From Emticicia sp. C21 (GTDB taxonomy: Bacteria > Bacteroidota > Bacteroidia > Cytophagales > Spirosomataceae), in the NCBI RefSeq assembly GCF_003418935.1, contig NZ_QVMT01000016.1:33283-97282 (forward strand): a stretch of 64,000 bases of DNA. Reading direction: 5' to 3'. Each line of letters opens with the position of its first letter. The stretch's first letter is position 1. The notes below the pieces were generated by a model, which was not told the DNA's origin, ran no database searches, and saw nothing but the letters and a program-made list of their open reading frames with translations. The position numbers and the translations under genes were made by a program. Shown piece by piece: positions 45,403 through 54,006 of this stretch.

Positions 45403-46833
45403 TTACTTCCTATAATCAAGTGCAGGTTTTCTGTCTCCTACTAGTGAAACATATTTAAAATCTCCCCCTCTCGCTTTATTAAATTCTTCTTTTGCTTTCT
45501 TTATTGTTTCTGGGCTTTCGAATAATTGAGTTGCAGTAAGTGCTAAGGTTTTAGCTGCTACTATCATTCCTTTACGGCCAATACTCATGCCACCTGCGGC
45601 CACTGCCTGCCAACTATGTGCCGGAGTTCCAGGTACCCAGGTTGCTACACTAAGTCCTACGGTTGGAACGGCCCAACTTACATCACCCACATCAGTAGAA
45701 CCACCTGCTCCTGTTTTTTCAACATCTAATGGTTTAATTTCTGTGGCATCTTCATATCTCAAATGATCTAAGCCCAGGTTTTTCGAAAGTTTTGTAGCAT
45801 AGTTTTTTTCTTCCTGGGTATAGTTTAACCCACCTACTTTAACCAGATTATCCTGCATCACCTGCGTGAGTGTTTCATTAGATAATAACTCATAAGTTCC
45901 GCCGGTTAATTCCCATTCTACTCTTGTATCAGTCCCCATAGCCGCGCCTTTGGCAGCCTTTTCAATACGAGACCATACATCAATGACTATATCACGGCGG
46001 GGATTGCGGGCATAATAATAGACTTCTGCAAAATCAGGAACAACATTAGGTGCTTTGCCTCCATTCGTAATTACGTAGTGAATGCGTGAATCAGAGGGAA
46101 CATGCTCGCGTAACATATTAACCATATTATTCATGGCTTCTACCCCATCCAATGCCGAACGACCTTTTTCGGGTGATGCTGAAGCATGAGCAGAAACACC
46201 ATAGAATCTGAATTTACCTGATTTATTAGCTAAAGAAGTACCAAAACTAGCCGTATTGAAAGAACTCGGATGCCAATGCAAAACCGCATCTACATCATTG
46301 AATAATCCGGCGCGAACCATATATACTTTACCAGACCCACCTTCTTCGGCAGGGCAGCCATAAAAACGAATAGTACCTTTGATATTGTTGGCTTTCATAT
46401 ATTCTTTTACTGCGATAGCCGCAGCTGCTGACGCCGTCCCAAATAAATGATGCCCACAAGCATGGCCTGCAATTGCTCCAATTGATTTCTGATCTGAGGT
46501 AGAATCCTGTGAAAAACCTGGTAATGCATCATACTCTCCTAAAATACCAATAACCGGTTTGCCTTCTCCAAAAGAAGCCACAAAAGCTGTTGGAATTTCA
46601 GCTACACCTTTTTGAATGGTAAAGCCCTCTTTGGCTAATGTTTCCTGCAAAAGTGCTGAGCTCTTTGTTTCCTGATAACCTACTTCCGCATAATTCCAGA
46701 TTTGTTTGGCTATACCTCCATAATACATCTCCTTTTTAGAAATGCCTTCGAGCATTTTGTTCTTTTTGTCTTGCGCTGATAAATGAGTGCCTACTAGTAA
46801 AAATGCGGAAAGAAGTAAAAATTGGTGTTTCAT
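45403..46833 (-). CDS. Secreted M20D amidohydrolase (AbgB-like)
   Basis: 476 residues with a signal peptide (MKHQFLLLSAFLLVGTHLSAQ). Metal-site motifs of the M20 dizinc aminoacylase group are EYDALPG, GHACGHHLFG (near 125-134), PAEEGGSGK and HWHPSS. A dimerisation domain (SGKFRFYGVSAHASASPEKG) sits in the middle and the last ligand lies near PGTPAHSWQ. The closest known type is the p-aminobenzoyl-glutamate hydrolase B subunit and related amidohydrolases. The natural amide substrate is unknown; an extracytoplasmic location is implied. Confidence 0.9.
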   Translation of the reverse strand: MKHQFLLLSAFLLVGTHLSAQDKKNKMLEGISKKEMYYGGIAKQIWNYAEVGYQETKSSALLQETLAKEGFTIQKGVAEIPTAFVASFGEGKPVIGILGEYDALPGFSQDSTSDQKSIGAIAGHACGHHLFGTASAAAAIAVKEYMKANNIKGTIRFYGCPAEEGGSGKVYMVRAGLFNDVDAVLHWHPSSFNTASFGTSLANKSGKFRFYGVSAHASASPEKGRSALDGVEAMNNMVNMLREHVPSDSRIHYVITNGGKAPNVVPDFAEVYYYARNPRRDIVIDVWSRIEKAAKGAAMGTDTRVEWELTGGTYELLSNETLTQVMQDNLVKVGGLNYTQEEKNYATKLSKNLGLDHLRYEDATEIKPLDVEKTGAGGSTDVGDVSWAVPTVGLSVATWVPGTPAHSWQAVAAGGMSIGRKGMIVAAKTLALTATQLFESPETIKKAKEEFNKARGGDFKYVSLVGDRKPALDYRK

Positions 46834-46940
46834 GTTTATTGATTTCGTATTTGTTTAAAGATAGGCGCAAAAAAATAAAGATTCAAGCAATAATAAAATA
46901 TTGGCTGAATCTTTATAGAAATTAACTCAAATATATAATC

Positions 46941-47855
46941 TTAATTGGCAGATACCTGTCCCTGTCTTTGTATAACGTCTTTCAAATCCTCAAGACCACA
47001 GATTTCTTTTTTTACTAAATCCGGTCGTGATGAAGAAATCAGGTGACCTGAATCAGGAATGAAAATAAATCTTGCGTTTTTATTTCCTGAAAGCATTTTC
47101 TTAGCAAAAGAAAAATTGGTCGTGTCAACAATCCAATCCTGTCCACCACACATGACCGTAACATCAGATTGTATCTTAGGCCATTCGTTTTTTAGTTTTT
47201 TCAATTCTGCAACGTGTGCATACTTTTCGTCAGTGGCAGTATTCATTCGCTCAGGCAAAAACCATCTGACTAAGAATAACTTTCCATACTTAGAAAACCA
47301 CCAGAATTTTTCTGTATCTGGGTCAATCGCGGGCGATAACAATATCACTTTTTTAACTAATTCAGGATACATCGCTGCTATTTCAGCCGCCACAGGAGCG
47401 CCATAAGACCGACCAACAATGATGGCCTTTTTACCTGAATGATTACTTTTCAAGGCCATAACAATGGCTTGTGCCTGCTCCACAAGGCTATAAACTTTCT
47501 TCTTAGGTTTCTTCTGAGATTTACCATAGCCGGGTCTGTCCACAGAAATTAAATGAAACTGATGTTGTAGAGTGCTATCGTCAAGCATATTCAGGTAGCC
47601 ATCCCAGGCGCCGGGAGCGCCATGTATAAAAAGTACAGGTTGAGCGGTATCAGCTCCAAAAGTAACATAATGTAACTTCAGGGAGTCGTTTTCAACCATG
47701 TGATATAAAGGCTTAGCTAATCGGTCACGGTAGTGCTCTTTAATTTCTGATTCAGTCATTATCCATCTACTGAAACAAGAGCCAAGAAGAATACTTAGGG
47801 TAACAAAAGCAATGAATCGCTTTGTTCGACCATTCAGTTGTTTAATTTGGTTCAC
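46941..47855 (-). CDS. Alpha/beta hydrolase lipoprotein, GTG start
   Basis: 304 residues. A membrane anchor with a lipobox (FVTLSILLGSC) precedes an alpha/beta hydrolase: VLFIHGAPGAWDGYL (oxyanion HG), SVDRPGYGKS, nucleophile elbow VGRSYGAP, acid in GGQDWIVDTT and His in DSGHLISSS. The substrate is unknown. The start is a GTG giving MNQIKQLNGRTKRF before the hydrophobic segment. Not tightly linked to neighbours. Confidence 0.85.
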   Translation of the reverse strand: MNQIKQLNGRTKRFIAFVTLSILLGSCFSRWIMTESEIKEHYRDRLAKPLYHMVENDSLKLHYVTFGADTAQPVLFIHGAPGAWDGYLNMLDDSTLQHQFHLISVDRPGYGKSQKKPKKKVYSLVEQAQAIVMALKSNHSGKKAIIVGRSYGAPVAAEIAAMYPELVKKVILLSPAIDPDTEKFWWFSKYGKLFLVRWFLPERMNTATDEKYAHVAELKKLKNEWPKIQSDVTVMCGGQDWIVDTTNFSFAKKMLSGNKNARFIFIPDSGHLISSSRPDLVKKEICGLEDLKDVIQRQGQVSAN

Positions 47856-47950
47856 TATAAAATTTTATTAATTACATTTTCAAAGGCTTATAGCTATAAC
47901 GTAATAAGAGCTGTAATCGTTTACCCGAAACTTTTAAAAATTATTAAAAT

Positions 47951-49060
47951 TTAAAATTTCAAGCCAAATTTTTTACCTGCCATTGCTTTAACAATCCCTT
48001 GAAACTCAAGATTTAATAATAAAGAAGCTAACCGATTGATAGGTATTTGAGTCTGCCAGCTAAGGTTATCAATTTGTGTTTCACCATTTGTTCGTAAATA
48101 TGCTATTACCTGACCCTCTTCCTGCGTAAATTGGGTTAAATCAATTTCCGGTTCTTTCGGTTTTGATTTTGCTATGCCATTGCTTTCAGCTCCCCAATTC
48201 ATAGCTTCAATAATGTCATTGACTTCGGTGAAAATATTTGCCTTGTTTTCTTTAATCAATTTATGACAACCAGCTGAATATTTGTTAGTAAGACTACCCG
48301 GTACAGCAAATACTTCATGATGATAATTATTAGCAAAATCTGCAGTTACCAGAGCTCCCCCCTTATCAGCAGATTCTACTACAATATTCACATCGCTTAA
48401 TCCGGCAATAATTCTGTTTCGGGCAATGAATAAATTGCGAATGGGTTTCATACCAAATGGGCTCTCTGATAAGACTCCACCTTTTTCAAGCATTTGTTCA
48501 GCATATTTTTTATGAGCAGCCGGATAAATAATATCTAAACCACTTGCCATTATACCAATAGTCGGCACATCGTTATCAAGTGCAGCTTTGTGCGCAATTA
48601 TGTCAATACCATAAGCTAAACCGCTGATAATGCTAACTTGGTATGGCTTCAATTGTTCAACTATTTCTTCTGTAACTTTTCTACCATATTCTGTTGCTTG
48701 CCTTGTACCAACAATGCCAACAGTACGCAAAGCTGCTAAATCTCCCTTACCTTTAAAGTACAAAATAGCAGGAGCATCATATAGACTTTTAAGCCGTGAT
48801 GGATAATCTTTATCAATAGAAAAGTAGAGTTTGACCTGCTGTTTTTCTGATTCTTTTAAGATATTTTCAGCTTTGTTCAGTATAGCTTTATCTTTGAGCC
48901 CCTCAATGATTTGTTTACCAACGCCAGGAGTTTTTAACAGTTTGTCTGTCTTTGCTTTAAATATATTCTCGGCCGAACCCATATTACTGATTAATTGCCT
49001 GAACATAATACTGCCGACACCCTCGACCAAAGTTAACGCAAGTTGGTATATTTTTTCCAT
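47951..49060 (-). CDS. dprA: DNA processing protein DprA
   Basis: 369 residues. Loads RecA onto incoming single-stranded DNA during transformation. A helix-hairpin-helix/SAM-like N-terminus (LLKTPGVGKQIIEGLKDK) leads into the Rossmann core: VGIVGTRQATEYGRK, ISGLAYGIDIIAHKAAL, GGVLSESPFGMKP, RNRIIAGLSDVNIVVESADK and FAVPGSLTNKYSAGCHKLI. The C-terminal winged helix is QVIAYLRTNGETQIDNL through MAGKKFGLKF. Complete. Confidence 0.96.
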   Translation of the reverse strand: MEKIYQLALTLVEGVGSIMFRQLISNMGSAENIFKAKTDKLLKTPGVGKQIIEGLKDKAILNKAENILKESEKQQVKLYFSIDKDYPSRLKSLYDAPAILYFKGKGDLAALRTVGIVGTRQATEYGRKVTEEIVEQLKPYQVSIISGLAYGIDIIAHKAALDNDVPTIGIMASGLDIIYPAAHKKYAEQMLEKGGVLSESPFGMKPIRNLFIARNRIIAGLSDVNIVVESADKGGALVTADFANNYHHEVFAVPGSLTNKYSAGCHKLIKENKANIFTEVNDIIEAMNWGAESNGIAKSKPKEPEIDLTQFTQEEGQVIAYLRTNGETQIDNLSWQTQIPINRLASLLLNLEFQGIVKAMAGKKFGLKF

Positions 49061-49111
49061 TAAGGTTTAGATAGTTCAGTCAAAAGCTATTTGATTAAAT
49101 TATAAATCAGA

Positions 49112-50215
49112 CTATTTCTTTAATATATACTCTCCTCTGATAGGATAATGATCTGAATACGGAATATCTGAATAGGTTTTGAAGTTTTTGATTTCAAAAT
49201 ACCGGTCGTCAAAAAATTGATTATCTATCCGTAAGAAACCTGGTGAACGATGATAGGTAAAACCGAACCCTTTCCCTTTTTCTTCAAACGAATTCTTAAG
49301 GTATTTAAGCGTTCTACCATAAGTGTACCCGTAAGGTACCTCATTGAAATCGCCAGCTAAAATAATTGGATACGGACTATTTTTTATCCATAATTCCAGT
49401 TCAATCATCTGAATGATTCGGTCACTAAAGCCCTCTTTTAACTGGTGGTAAATGGTTTTGGCTTCTTTTTTGGCCTTCTCTTTATCGTCTCCTGCATCCA
49501 ATACTCTGTTTACCCGAACGCCCATTGATCGCAATTGGATATTTATCACTCTTATGGTATCTTTTCCTATCACCACATCTGCAGATAAAAGCCCATTATG
49601 GTTAATTGACCAATGTTTTTCTTCTTTTCGGATAATTGGGTATTTTGAGAAAATGGCCAGACCTATTGAGCCTTGCCCCTTATCATTGCCGGGCGTAGAA
49701 TGCACATAAGTATAATAAGGATGCGTTCTTCTGAATTTCTGAATCATCCGGAATTGCGGAATATAGTCGACATTAAATAGTTCCTGTACAATCTTAATAT
49801 CTGCATCTAAACCTGTAGCTGTATTAATTAGTTTAATGGCATTAGCAGAATCACTCCTCATCGTGTAGCTTTCAATATCACACCACATCAGATTATAACA
49901 AAGTATAGAAATAGCTTTTCGCTTATCGTCTTCATTCGTACTATGCCAGGTAAAAGTGCGCAGTAGTAGTGGAAAGCCGATTAATAAGATACCAATAGAA
50001 ATAAAAACTCTTCGTGATTTTCTAAAAGCCCAGAGAATGATAAAAAAGACGTTTCCGGCAAAGGCCAGTGGCAATGATAGCATCAGAAAACCACCGAGCC
50101 AATGCTTTACACTTACCGAATAGCTCAATTGATACACTAATAATGTATATAGTGCCAACATCATATTCAGGAAGAATAAGAATCGCTTCAAAAAAAGTCT
50201 GATGAGTTCCATCAT
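49112..50215 (-). CDS. Membrane-anchored endonuclease/exonuclease/phosphatase-family protein
   Basis: 367 residues. Three N-terminal hydrophobic helices (FLFFLNMMLALYTLLVYQLS, WLGGFLMLSLPLAFAGNVFF, VFISIGILLIGFPLLL) anchor a catalytic EEP domain. The domain has LCYNLMWCD near 107, QELFN, HSTPGNDKGQGSIGLAIFSK, ILAGDFNEVPYGYTY and the final SDHYPIRGEY. D, N and H of the metal-dependent phosphodiesterase site are present. Could cleave nucleic acid or phospholipids at the membrane. A near-palindrome lies 19 bases upstream. Confidence 0.88.
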   Translation of the reverse strand: MMELIRLFLKRFLFFLNMMLALYTLLVYQLSYSVSVKHWLGGFLMLSLPLAFAGNVFFIILWAFRKSRRVFISIGILLIGFPLLLRTFTWHSTNEDDKRKAISILCYNLMWCDIESYTMRSDSANAIKLINTATGLDADIKIVQELFNVDYIPQFRMIQKFRRTHPYYTYVHSTPGNDKGQGSIGLAIFSKYPIIRKEEKHWSINHNGLLSADVVIGKDTIRVINIQLRSMGVRVNRVLDAGDDKEKAKKEAKTIYHQLKEGFSDRIIQMIELELWIKNSPYPIILAGDFNEVPYGYTYGRTLKYLKNSFEEKGKGFGFTYHRSPGFLRIDNQFFDDRYFEIKNFKTYSDIPYSDHYPIRGEYILKK

Positions 50216-50233
50216 GCCATTTAAACAGAGACA

Positions 50234-50253
50234 ATCAGGATGTAAATCCTGAT
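50234..50253. repeat. 20-bp inverted repeat upstream of the EEP gene
   Basis: ATCAGGAT and ATCCTGAT separated by GTAA, in the 5' region of the minus-strand gene. It may be a dispersed palindrome or an operator. Confidence 0.5.
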
Positions 50254-50645
50254 ACGGCCTGAATAGTTTTTTGCTTTTTCGTGATATAGTTTAACTAAAT
50301 AAACAGATTCCTAAAAATAGTTGCTTCTTGTGAAAACGAAAAACGATAGATTGAATTAAATATTGAATTGTTTGAAATATTATTGTCAGACTAAAAATAT
50401 TATAATTATTCTCGACATTTATAGGACTATTTTTATAAAAAAATCCCGGATATATTACTTTTCCTATTTGGGTACTCTGTACAAGTTAATTCTAAGCTTT
50501 ACCTATTCATAAAATAGTCTTATTTTTTCGGATTACTTATCCAAAATATCAATAAATAATCCAAATTGACAATATATAACTGATAGATTAGAAATTGTAC
50601 TCGACTAGGATAAATTAAATACATAAGGTATATACGGTCTATTGG
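50254..50645. other. Very AT-rich gene-free stretch
   Basis: No gene, RNA or structured repeat was recognised. On the minus strand the frame downstream of the small ORF at 50646 stays open for about 40 more codons after its TAG, which could be chance in such sequence. Confidence 0.4.
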
Positions 50646-50771
50646 CTAAATAATACTATCCAGAGAAATTAAATTATAAAATTCCTGTGCATTTACCATT
50701 TGTATAAAAGAGACGTTGACAATCAAACAAAAAACCCCTATTAATGAAATAAGGGCTTTGAGCTTTTTCAT
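50646..50771 (-). CDS. Candidate 41-residue secreted peptide or remnant of an exported protein
   Basis: The minus strand encodes an ATG-initiated peptide that begins MKKLKALISLIGVFCLIV and reaches VNAQEF. This is a textbook signal peptide with a cleavage site after AQ, then only about a dozen residues (EFYNLISLDSII) before a TAG. Basic start, hydrophobic core and AxQ exit match the neighbouring exported proteins. It may be a real short peptide, or the 5' remnant of a decayed exported gene. No family was recognised. Confidence 0.45.
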   Translation of the reverse strand: MKKLKALISLIGVFCLIVNVSFIQMVNAQEFYNLISLDSII

Positions 50772-50845
50772 AATTTATAGTACGTAGACAACTGTTTATA
50801 GAGCAGTTGCAAAAATTGTGGTGGATTCCAGAATAAAGTTTTTAA

Positions 50846-51046
50846 TCAATCATTTTCGTCTAATTCAAATATTTCTTCTACTGTTTTCCCAAAAATTCTA
50901 GCGATTTTCATTGCCAGTACTGCAGAGGGCACGTATTTATTGCTTTCAATAGCGTTTATGGTCTGGCGGCTTACATTAATACGCTCGGCTAAATCGGCTT
51001 GCGTAATATCAAGAATAGCCCGTTCGATTCTGATTCTGTTTCTCAT
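50846..51046 (-). CDS. Small XRE/Cro-type HTH regulator
   Basis: 66 residues from the ATG. The HTH is ITQADLAERINVSRQTINAI (about 13-32), followed by ESNKYVPSAVLAMKIARIFG and KTVEEIFELDEND, the compact family often annotated as YozG/Cro-like. A TTG at 51082 would overlap the upstream gene. From the chosen start it lies four bases after the membrane-protein stop, so the pair is an operon. Probably represses its own promoter at 51596-51627. Confidence 0.9.
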   Translation of the reverse strand: MRNRIRIERAILDITQADLAERINVSRQTINAIESNKYVPSAVLAMKIARIFGKTVEEIFELDEND

Positions 51047-51050
51047 GGCT

Positions 51051-51557
51051 TCAATTATTTTGTAATTTACCGTTCGTCTCAAAAGAGGGCTTAATAAATA
51101 ATATGTAATGAAATCTGATAATAAACAATATCAGCGGAGTGAACATGTTATATACAATAACACTGAAGAAAGCCATTCCATGAATGAAAATAATGGCAAG
51201 AATTAGTAGCGCAAAATTGAGGTAAATAGCCCATTGCAAAGATTCTAAACGGGTTTTAGACACATACTCATCTTCAGTTTTTACCCTTGAGAAAGCTATG
51301 AAAAGTAGACCTACAATTGTGCCTATGGCAGCAATTTCATCGGTCAGGTTTAATTGGGTCACCTCGTCATTGAGGTGAGTAACTGAATTTGAAATTGTTA
51401 GCGTGTCAGAGAAAACATACTTAAATGGAAGATTTATTGTCAGAAAATCGAAGTAGAAATCACCGATTAAAACAAATAAGCCTAAAATTAAAGATGGAAT
51501 AGCCAGCAGCCATCCAATTAGTTTGTAACGATGGGGAAATAAGAATCTTGGTTCCAT
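51051..51557 (-). CDS. Four-helix membrane protein paired with the XRE regulator
   Basis: 168 residues with hydrophobic segments near 13-31, 75-92, 110-127 and 131-150 (for example LIGWLLAIPSLILGLFVLI, WAIYLNFALLILAIIFIHG). No catalytic motif. Such small membrane proteins preceding a compact XRE gene are frequent in Bacteroidota; their role is unknown. Confidence 0.75.
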   Translation of the reverse strand: MEPRFLFPHRYKLIGWLLAIPSLILGLFVLIGDFYFDFLTINLPFKYVFSDTLTISNSVTHLNDEVTQLNLTDEIAAIGTIVGLLFIAFSRVKTEDEYVSKTRLESLQWAIYLNFALLILAIIFIHGMAFFSVIVYNMFTPLILFIIRFHYILFIKPSFETNGKLQNN

Positions 51558-51595
51558 AATTTTGTAAGTTTTTGTTTATGTAAAATATAACGCAC

Positions 51596-51627
51596 CAAAA
51601 GTAAAATAAACTTTACATTTTGACAAA
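51596..51627 (-). promoter_or_regulatory. Promoter and operator-like dyad for the membrane-protein/XRE operon
   Basis: On the minus strand TTTG (51624-51627) and TACTTTTG (51596-51603) lie 20 bases apart. A dyad GTAAA-ATAAAC-TTTAC (51601-51616) sits between and over the -7 box, well placed for autorepression by the XRE protein. Confidence 0.5.
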
Positions 51628-51708
51628 TTTATTTGATATAATTTTTCAAAAAATTTCATTCAATTACTGATTATGATTTTTATCAGCTTTTCATGAACAC
51701 ATCTTCCG

Positions 51709-51716
51709 TATCTTTG
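51709..51716 (+). promoter_or_regulatory. -7 promoter element (TATCTTTG) for the truncated haemoglobin gene
   Basis: An exact TAnnTTTG match 19 bases before the ATG at 51735. An in-frame ATG at 51693 lies upstream of it and is therefore not used. Confidence 0.55.
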
Positions 51717-51734
51717 CAAAAAAATTCAGTATTG

Positions 51735-52106
51735 ATGAATGATATTCAGAATAGAGCGGATGTAGAACTTTTGGTAAATAGTTTTTACGAGAAAGTACAT
51801 AAAGATTTTGACCTCGCTCCTGTTTTTATAATGCCAGAAGAAGAATGGGACAGACATATTACAAGAGTTGTAAATTTCTGGGAAAACTGGCTTTTTCAGA
51901 CAGGTAGCTATAATGGAGGTATGATGTGGGTACACATGCAAGCAAACCAAAAACATGGGCTGACCACCGAACGCTTTGAGCGTTGGCTAGCGCTATGGTT
52001 TATGACAGCCGATACGCTTTTCAGTGGCCCAAGAGCAGAGTTTGTGAAGAGCAAAGCCTTAGAAATTGGCCAGATTATGAATGCAAAAATGAATAGTGGT
52101 TCTTAA
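51735..52106 (+). CDS. Group III truncated haemoglobin
   Basis: About 123 residues, the size of a 2-over-2 globin. The helical sequence has VELLVNSFYEKVHKDFDLAP near the start, FWENWLFQTGSYNGG in the middle and HMQANQKHGLTTERFERWLA (near 68-87), with His residues positioned as in group III members. FERWLALWFMTADTLFSGP ends the core. Probably binds haem and handles oxygen, NO or related species. Single gene divergent from the XRE operon. Confidence 0.88.
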   Translation: MNDIQNRADVELLVNSFYEKVHKDFDLAPVFIMPEEEWDRHITRVVNFWENWLFQTGSYNGGMMWVHMQANQKHGLTTERFERWLALWFMTADTLFSGPRAEFVKSKALEIGQIMNAKMNSGS

Positions 52107-52409
52107 GGGCGTCTTTATGATTAGCTTTAGAAAAAAAATAACAACTAAAATTGTAACCTTATAAAGTCATTCCTGTTTGAGCGGGATTAAAAATCGCGGA
52201 GATAATTCTGATTTAAGGGAGAGTATTTCAGTTTTTTAATCGCGTGAGTTTAAATGATAGGATGCTTTTTGGGCGCCCGGCTAGGGTTACTTTTTTGCAG
52301 CGACAAAAAAGTAACAGCCCGGGATTAAGAGAATACGAGAAATATCTATATAAAATTAGTCTTTCTTAAATAGAAGTTTCAGTCAATGATTTAAAAAATC
52401 GTGATACCA
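52107..52409. other. Spacer with a REP-like hairpin
   Basis: 303 bases between convergent genes. It contains the hairpin at 52286-52315 and a GC-richer flank (GGGCGCCCGGCTAG, then AGCCCGGG). No coding potential was recognised. Confidence 0.5.
52286..52315. repeat. REP-like hairpin
   Basis: GTTACTTTTTTG (52286-52297) pairs exactly with CAAAAAAGTAAC (52304-52315). Flanking CCCGGCT and AGCCCGGG extend the stem imperfectly. I recall this motif as a dispersed palindromic repeat in Cytophagales-like genomes. It could also act as a two-way terminator. Confidence 0.6.
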
Positions 52410-53852
52410 TTATAATTCTATCATCAACTTAACCATCTCTTCAAGGTACCTTCTTACTTTGCGGTCGGCACCGTCGGAGTAGCGGTTGATGATAAAGGCA
52501 AAAGACATTAATTCTCCATTATTAGCTGTGTAGTAGCCAGAAAAGGCTCTAGTATTAGAGATTGAGCCGCTTTTTGCTCTTACGTTTCCTACAGCCTTTG
52601 AACCTTTTGCTAAATTCTGTACTGTGCCGGTAATGCCTACTACAGGAATAGAGGCATAAAAATCATTAAAGGCACTATCCCTTCTCATCATAAATAAAAT
52701 ATCAACCAAATTATTGGCTGTTAGCACCCCAGATGGTGATAGTCCGCTTCCGTCACGTATCATAAAGCCTTGTAAATCAACACCTTTTTGAGCCCATAAG
52801 AATTTTTCAGCTTTTACACCTGCCTCAAAACTGGCATCTTTTGAGAGAGTATATCCTACAGTTTTCAGAAAAGCATCTGCATATAAATTGATACTTTGGA
52901 AATTACAATGCTGTGCTAAAGTAGAGATAGTGGGTGAGTCGTAACTTAAAATCAGATTCCGTTGCTTAGGGCTATCTTTAAACCTTGCTTTGAAATTCTG
53001 ATAACTGATTACTTCGTTTGTTACTTCTCCTTGTAACTCCTGAAATTTTCTTTGTACATAAAAAGCCAGAAAATAAGCAGGGTCAGGCAAAGAACCTTTT
53101 ACAACAAAATCAGATGGGCCGATAGGCACCGTTCCTTCTGAAATGATGGTATTGCTGAACGGAGTATTATACACAATAACATTATCACCAGAACCTCTTT
53201 CCCCAGTTTTTACCTTATTAATACACGTAATATTAGGGAGCATTGGTGAGAGTCTTAATACAGGTGCATCTTCATTCAAGGATTTACCTGGTTTAAAATG
53301 AATTTCATATAGATTCTCATTAATATTGAGACCGCTTACCCCAGCGCCATAATAATTGCCAATATCTCCCCACACCCATGAATTAGCTATGGAATTATCG
53401 GGAAAAATACTTCCATCACCAATAATAAAGCCCTCTATCCTTTTGATACCAAATTCCTTTATCTTTTTTGCGAAAAGATTAATTACCTGCTGAAAATCCA
53501 AACCTACTCTTGATGAACCTAAAGAGGGGTCACCTGTGCCTCTGATATAAATATTTCCTTTGAGTACACTATCAGCTATCATACCATCATACTCTACAAA
53601 AGTCTGGTAACGGTAGTTTGGACCTAAAACAGAAAAGGCCGATGCCGTTGAAACTAATTTAAGCGTAGAGGCAGAGTTGACTGATTTTCGGGCATTAAAC
53701 TGAATTTTATATTCACCTGTTTGCGTTGACCTGATAGAAGCGGCTACTACGCCTGTCTGAATTTCGTTATCATTCTGAATGCTATCTAAGAGTTGTTGAA
53801 ACTTTTCCAGAGGAGAACTTAGTTGTAGTAGAATAAATAAAAATAGCTTCAT
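52410..53852 (-). CDS. dacB: D-alanyl-D-alanine carboxypeptidase/endopeptidase (PBP4, S13 family)
   Basis: About 480 residues from the ATG, with a hydrophobic signal segment (MKLFLFILLQLSSP). Penicillin-binding motifs are SASTLKLVST (SxxK, about 58-67), a central region NYYGAGVSGLNINEN (SGLN as the SxN box) and RAKSGSISNTRAFSGY (KTG-like KSG box) near the end. Trims or cleaves peptidoglycan peptides in the periplasm. A TTG eight codons upstream is in frame but unnecessary. Monocistronic and divergent from the beta-CASP gene. Confidence 0.9.
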   Translation of the reverse strand: MKLFLFILLQLSSPLEKFQQLLDSIQNDNEIQTGVVAASIRSTQTGEYKIQFNARKSVNSASTLKLVSTASAFSVLGPNYRYQTFVEYDGMIADSVLKGNIYIRGTGDPSLGSSRVGLDFQQVINLFAKKIKEFGIKRIEGFIIGDGSIFPDNSIANSWVWGDIGNYYGAGVSGLNINENLYEIHFKPGKSLNEDAPVLRLSPMLPNITCINKVKTGERGSGDNVIVYNTPFSNTIISEGTVPIGPSDFVVKGSLPDPAYFLAFYVQRKFQELQGEVTNEVISYQNFKARFKDSPKQRNLILSYDSPTISTLAQHCNFQSINLYADAFLKTVGYTLSKDASFEAGVKAEKFLWAQKGVDLQGFMIRDGSGLSPSGVLTANNLVDILFMMRRDSAFNDFYASIPVVGITGTVQNLAKGSKAVGNVRAKSGSISNTRAFSGYYTANNGELMSFAFIINRYSDGADRKVRRYLEEMVKLMIEL

Positions 53853-54006
53853 AGAAACGATACAGGTTAAAGGCAAGGAGTTTTGATAAAAACGAATTTA
53901 AAGGAAATGCCTAGCAAAAAAAAGATTTCTTTCCTTAATTTGTGACTGAATATGAAGCAAAATCTATTCTGCGTTCATATTTTTAATATTTTGATAGCAT
54001 TTTCGT

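Noticed and set aside
50725..50765. Terminator for the XRE operon
   Set aside because: The imperfect CCCCTATT/AATAAGGG hairpin lies inside the candidate 41-codon ORF and has a mismatch in the stem.
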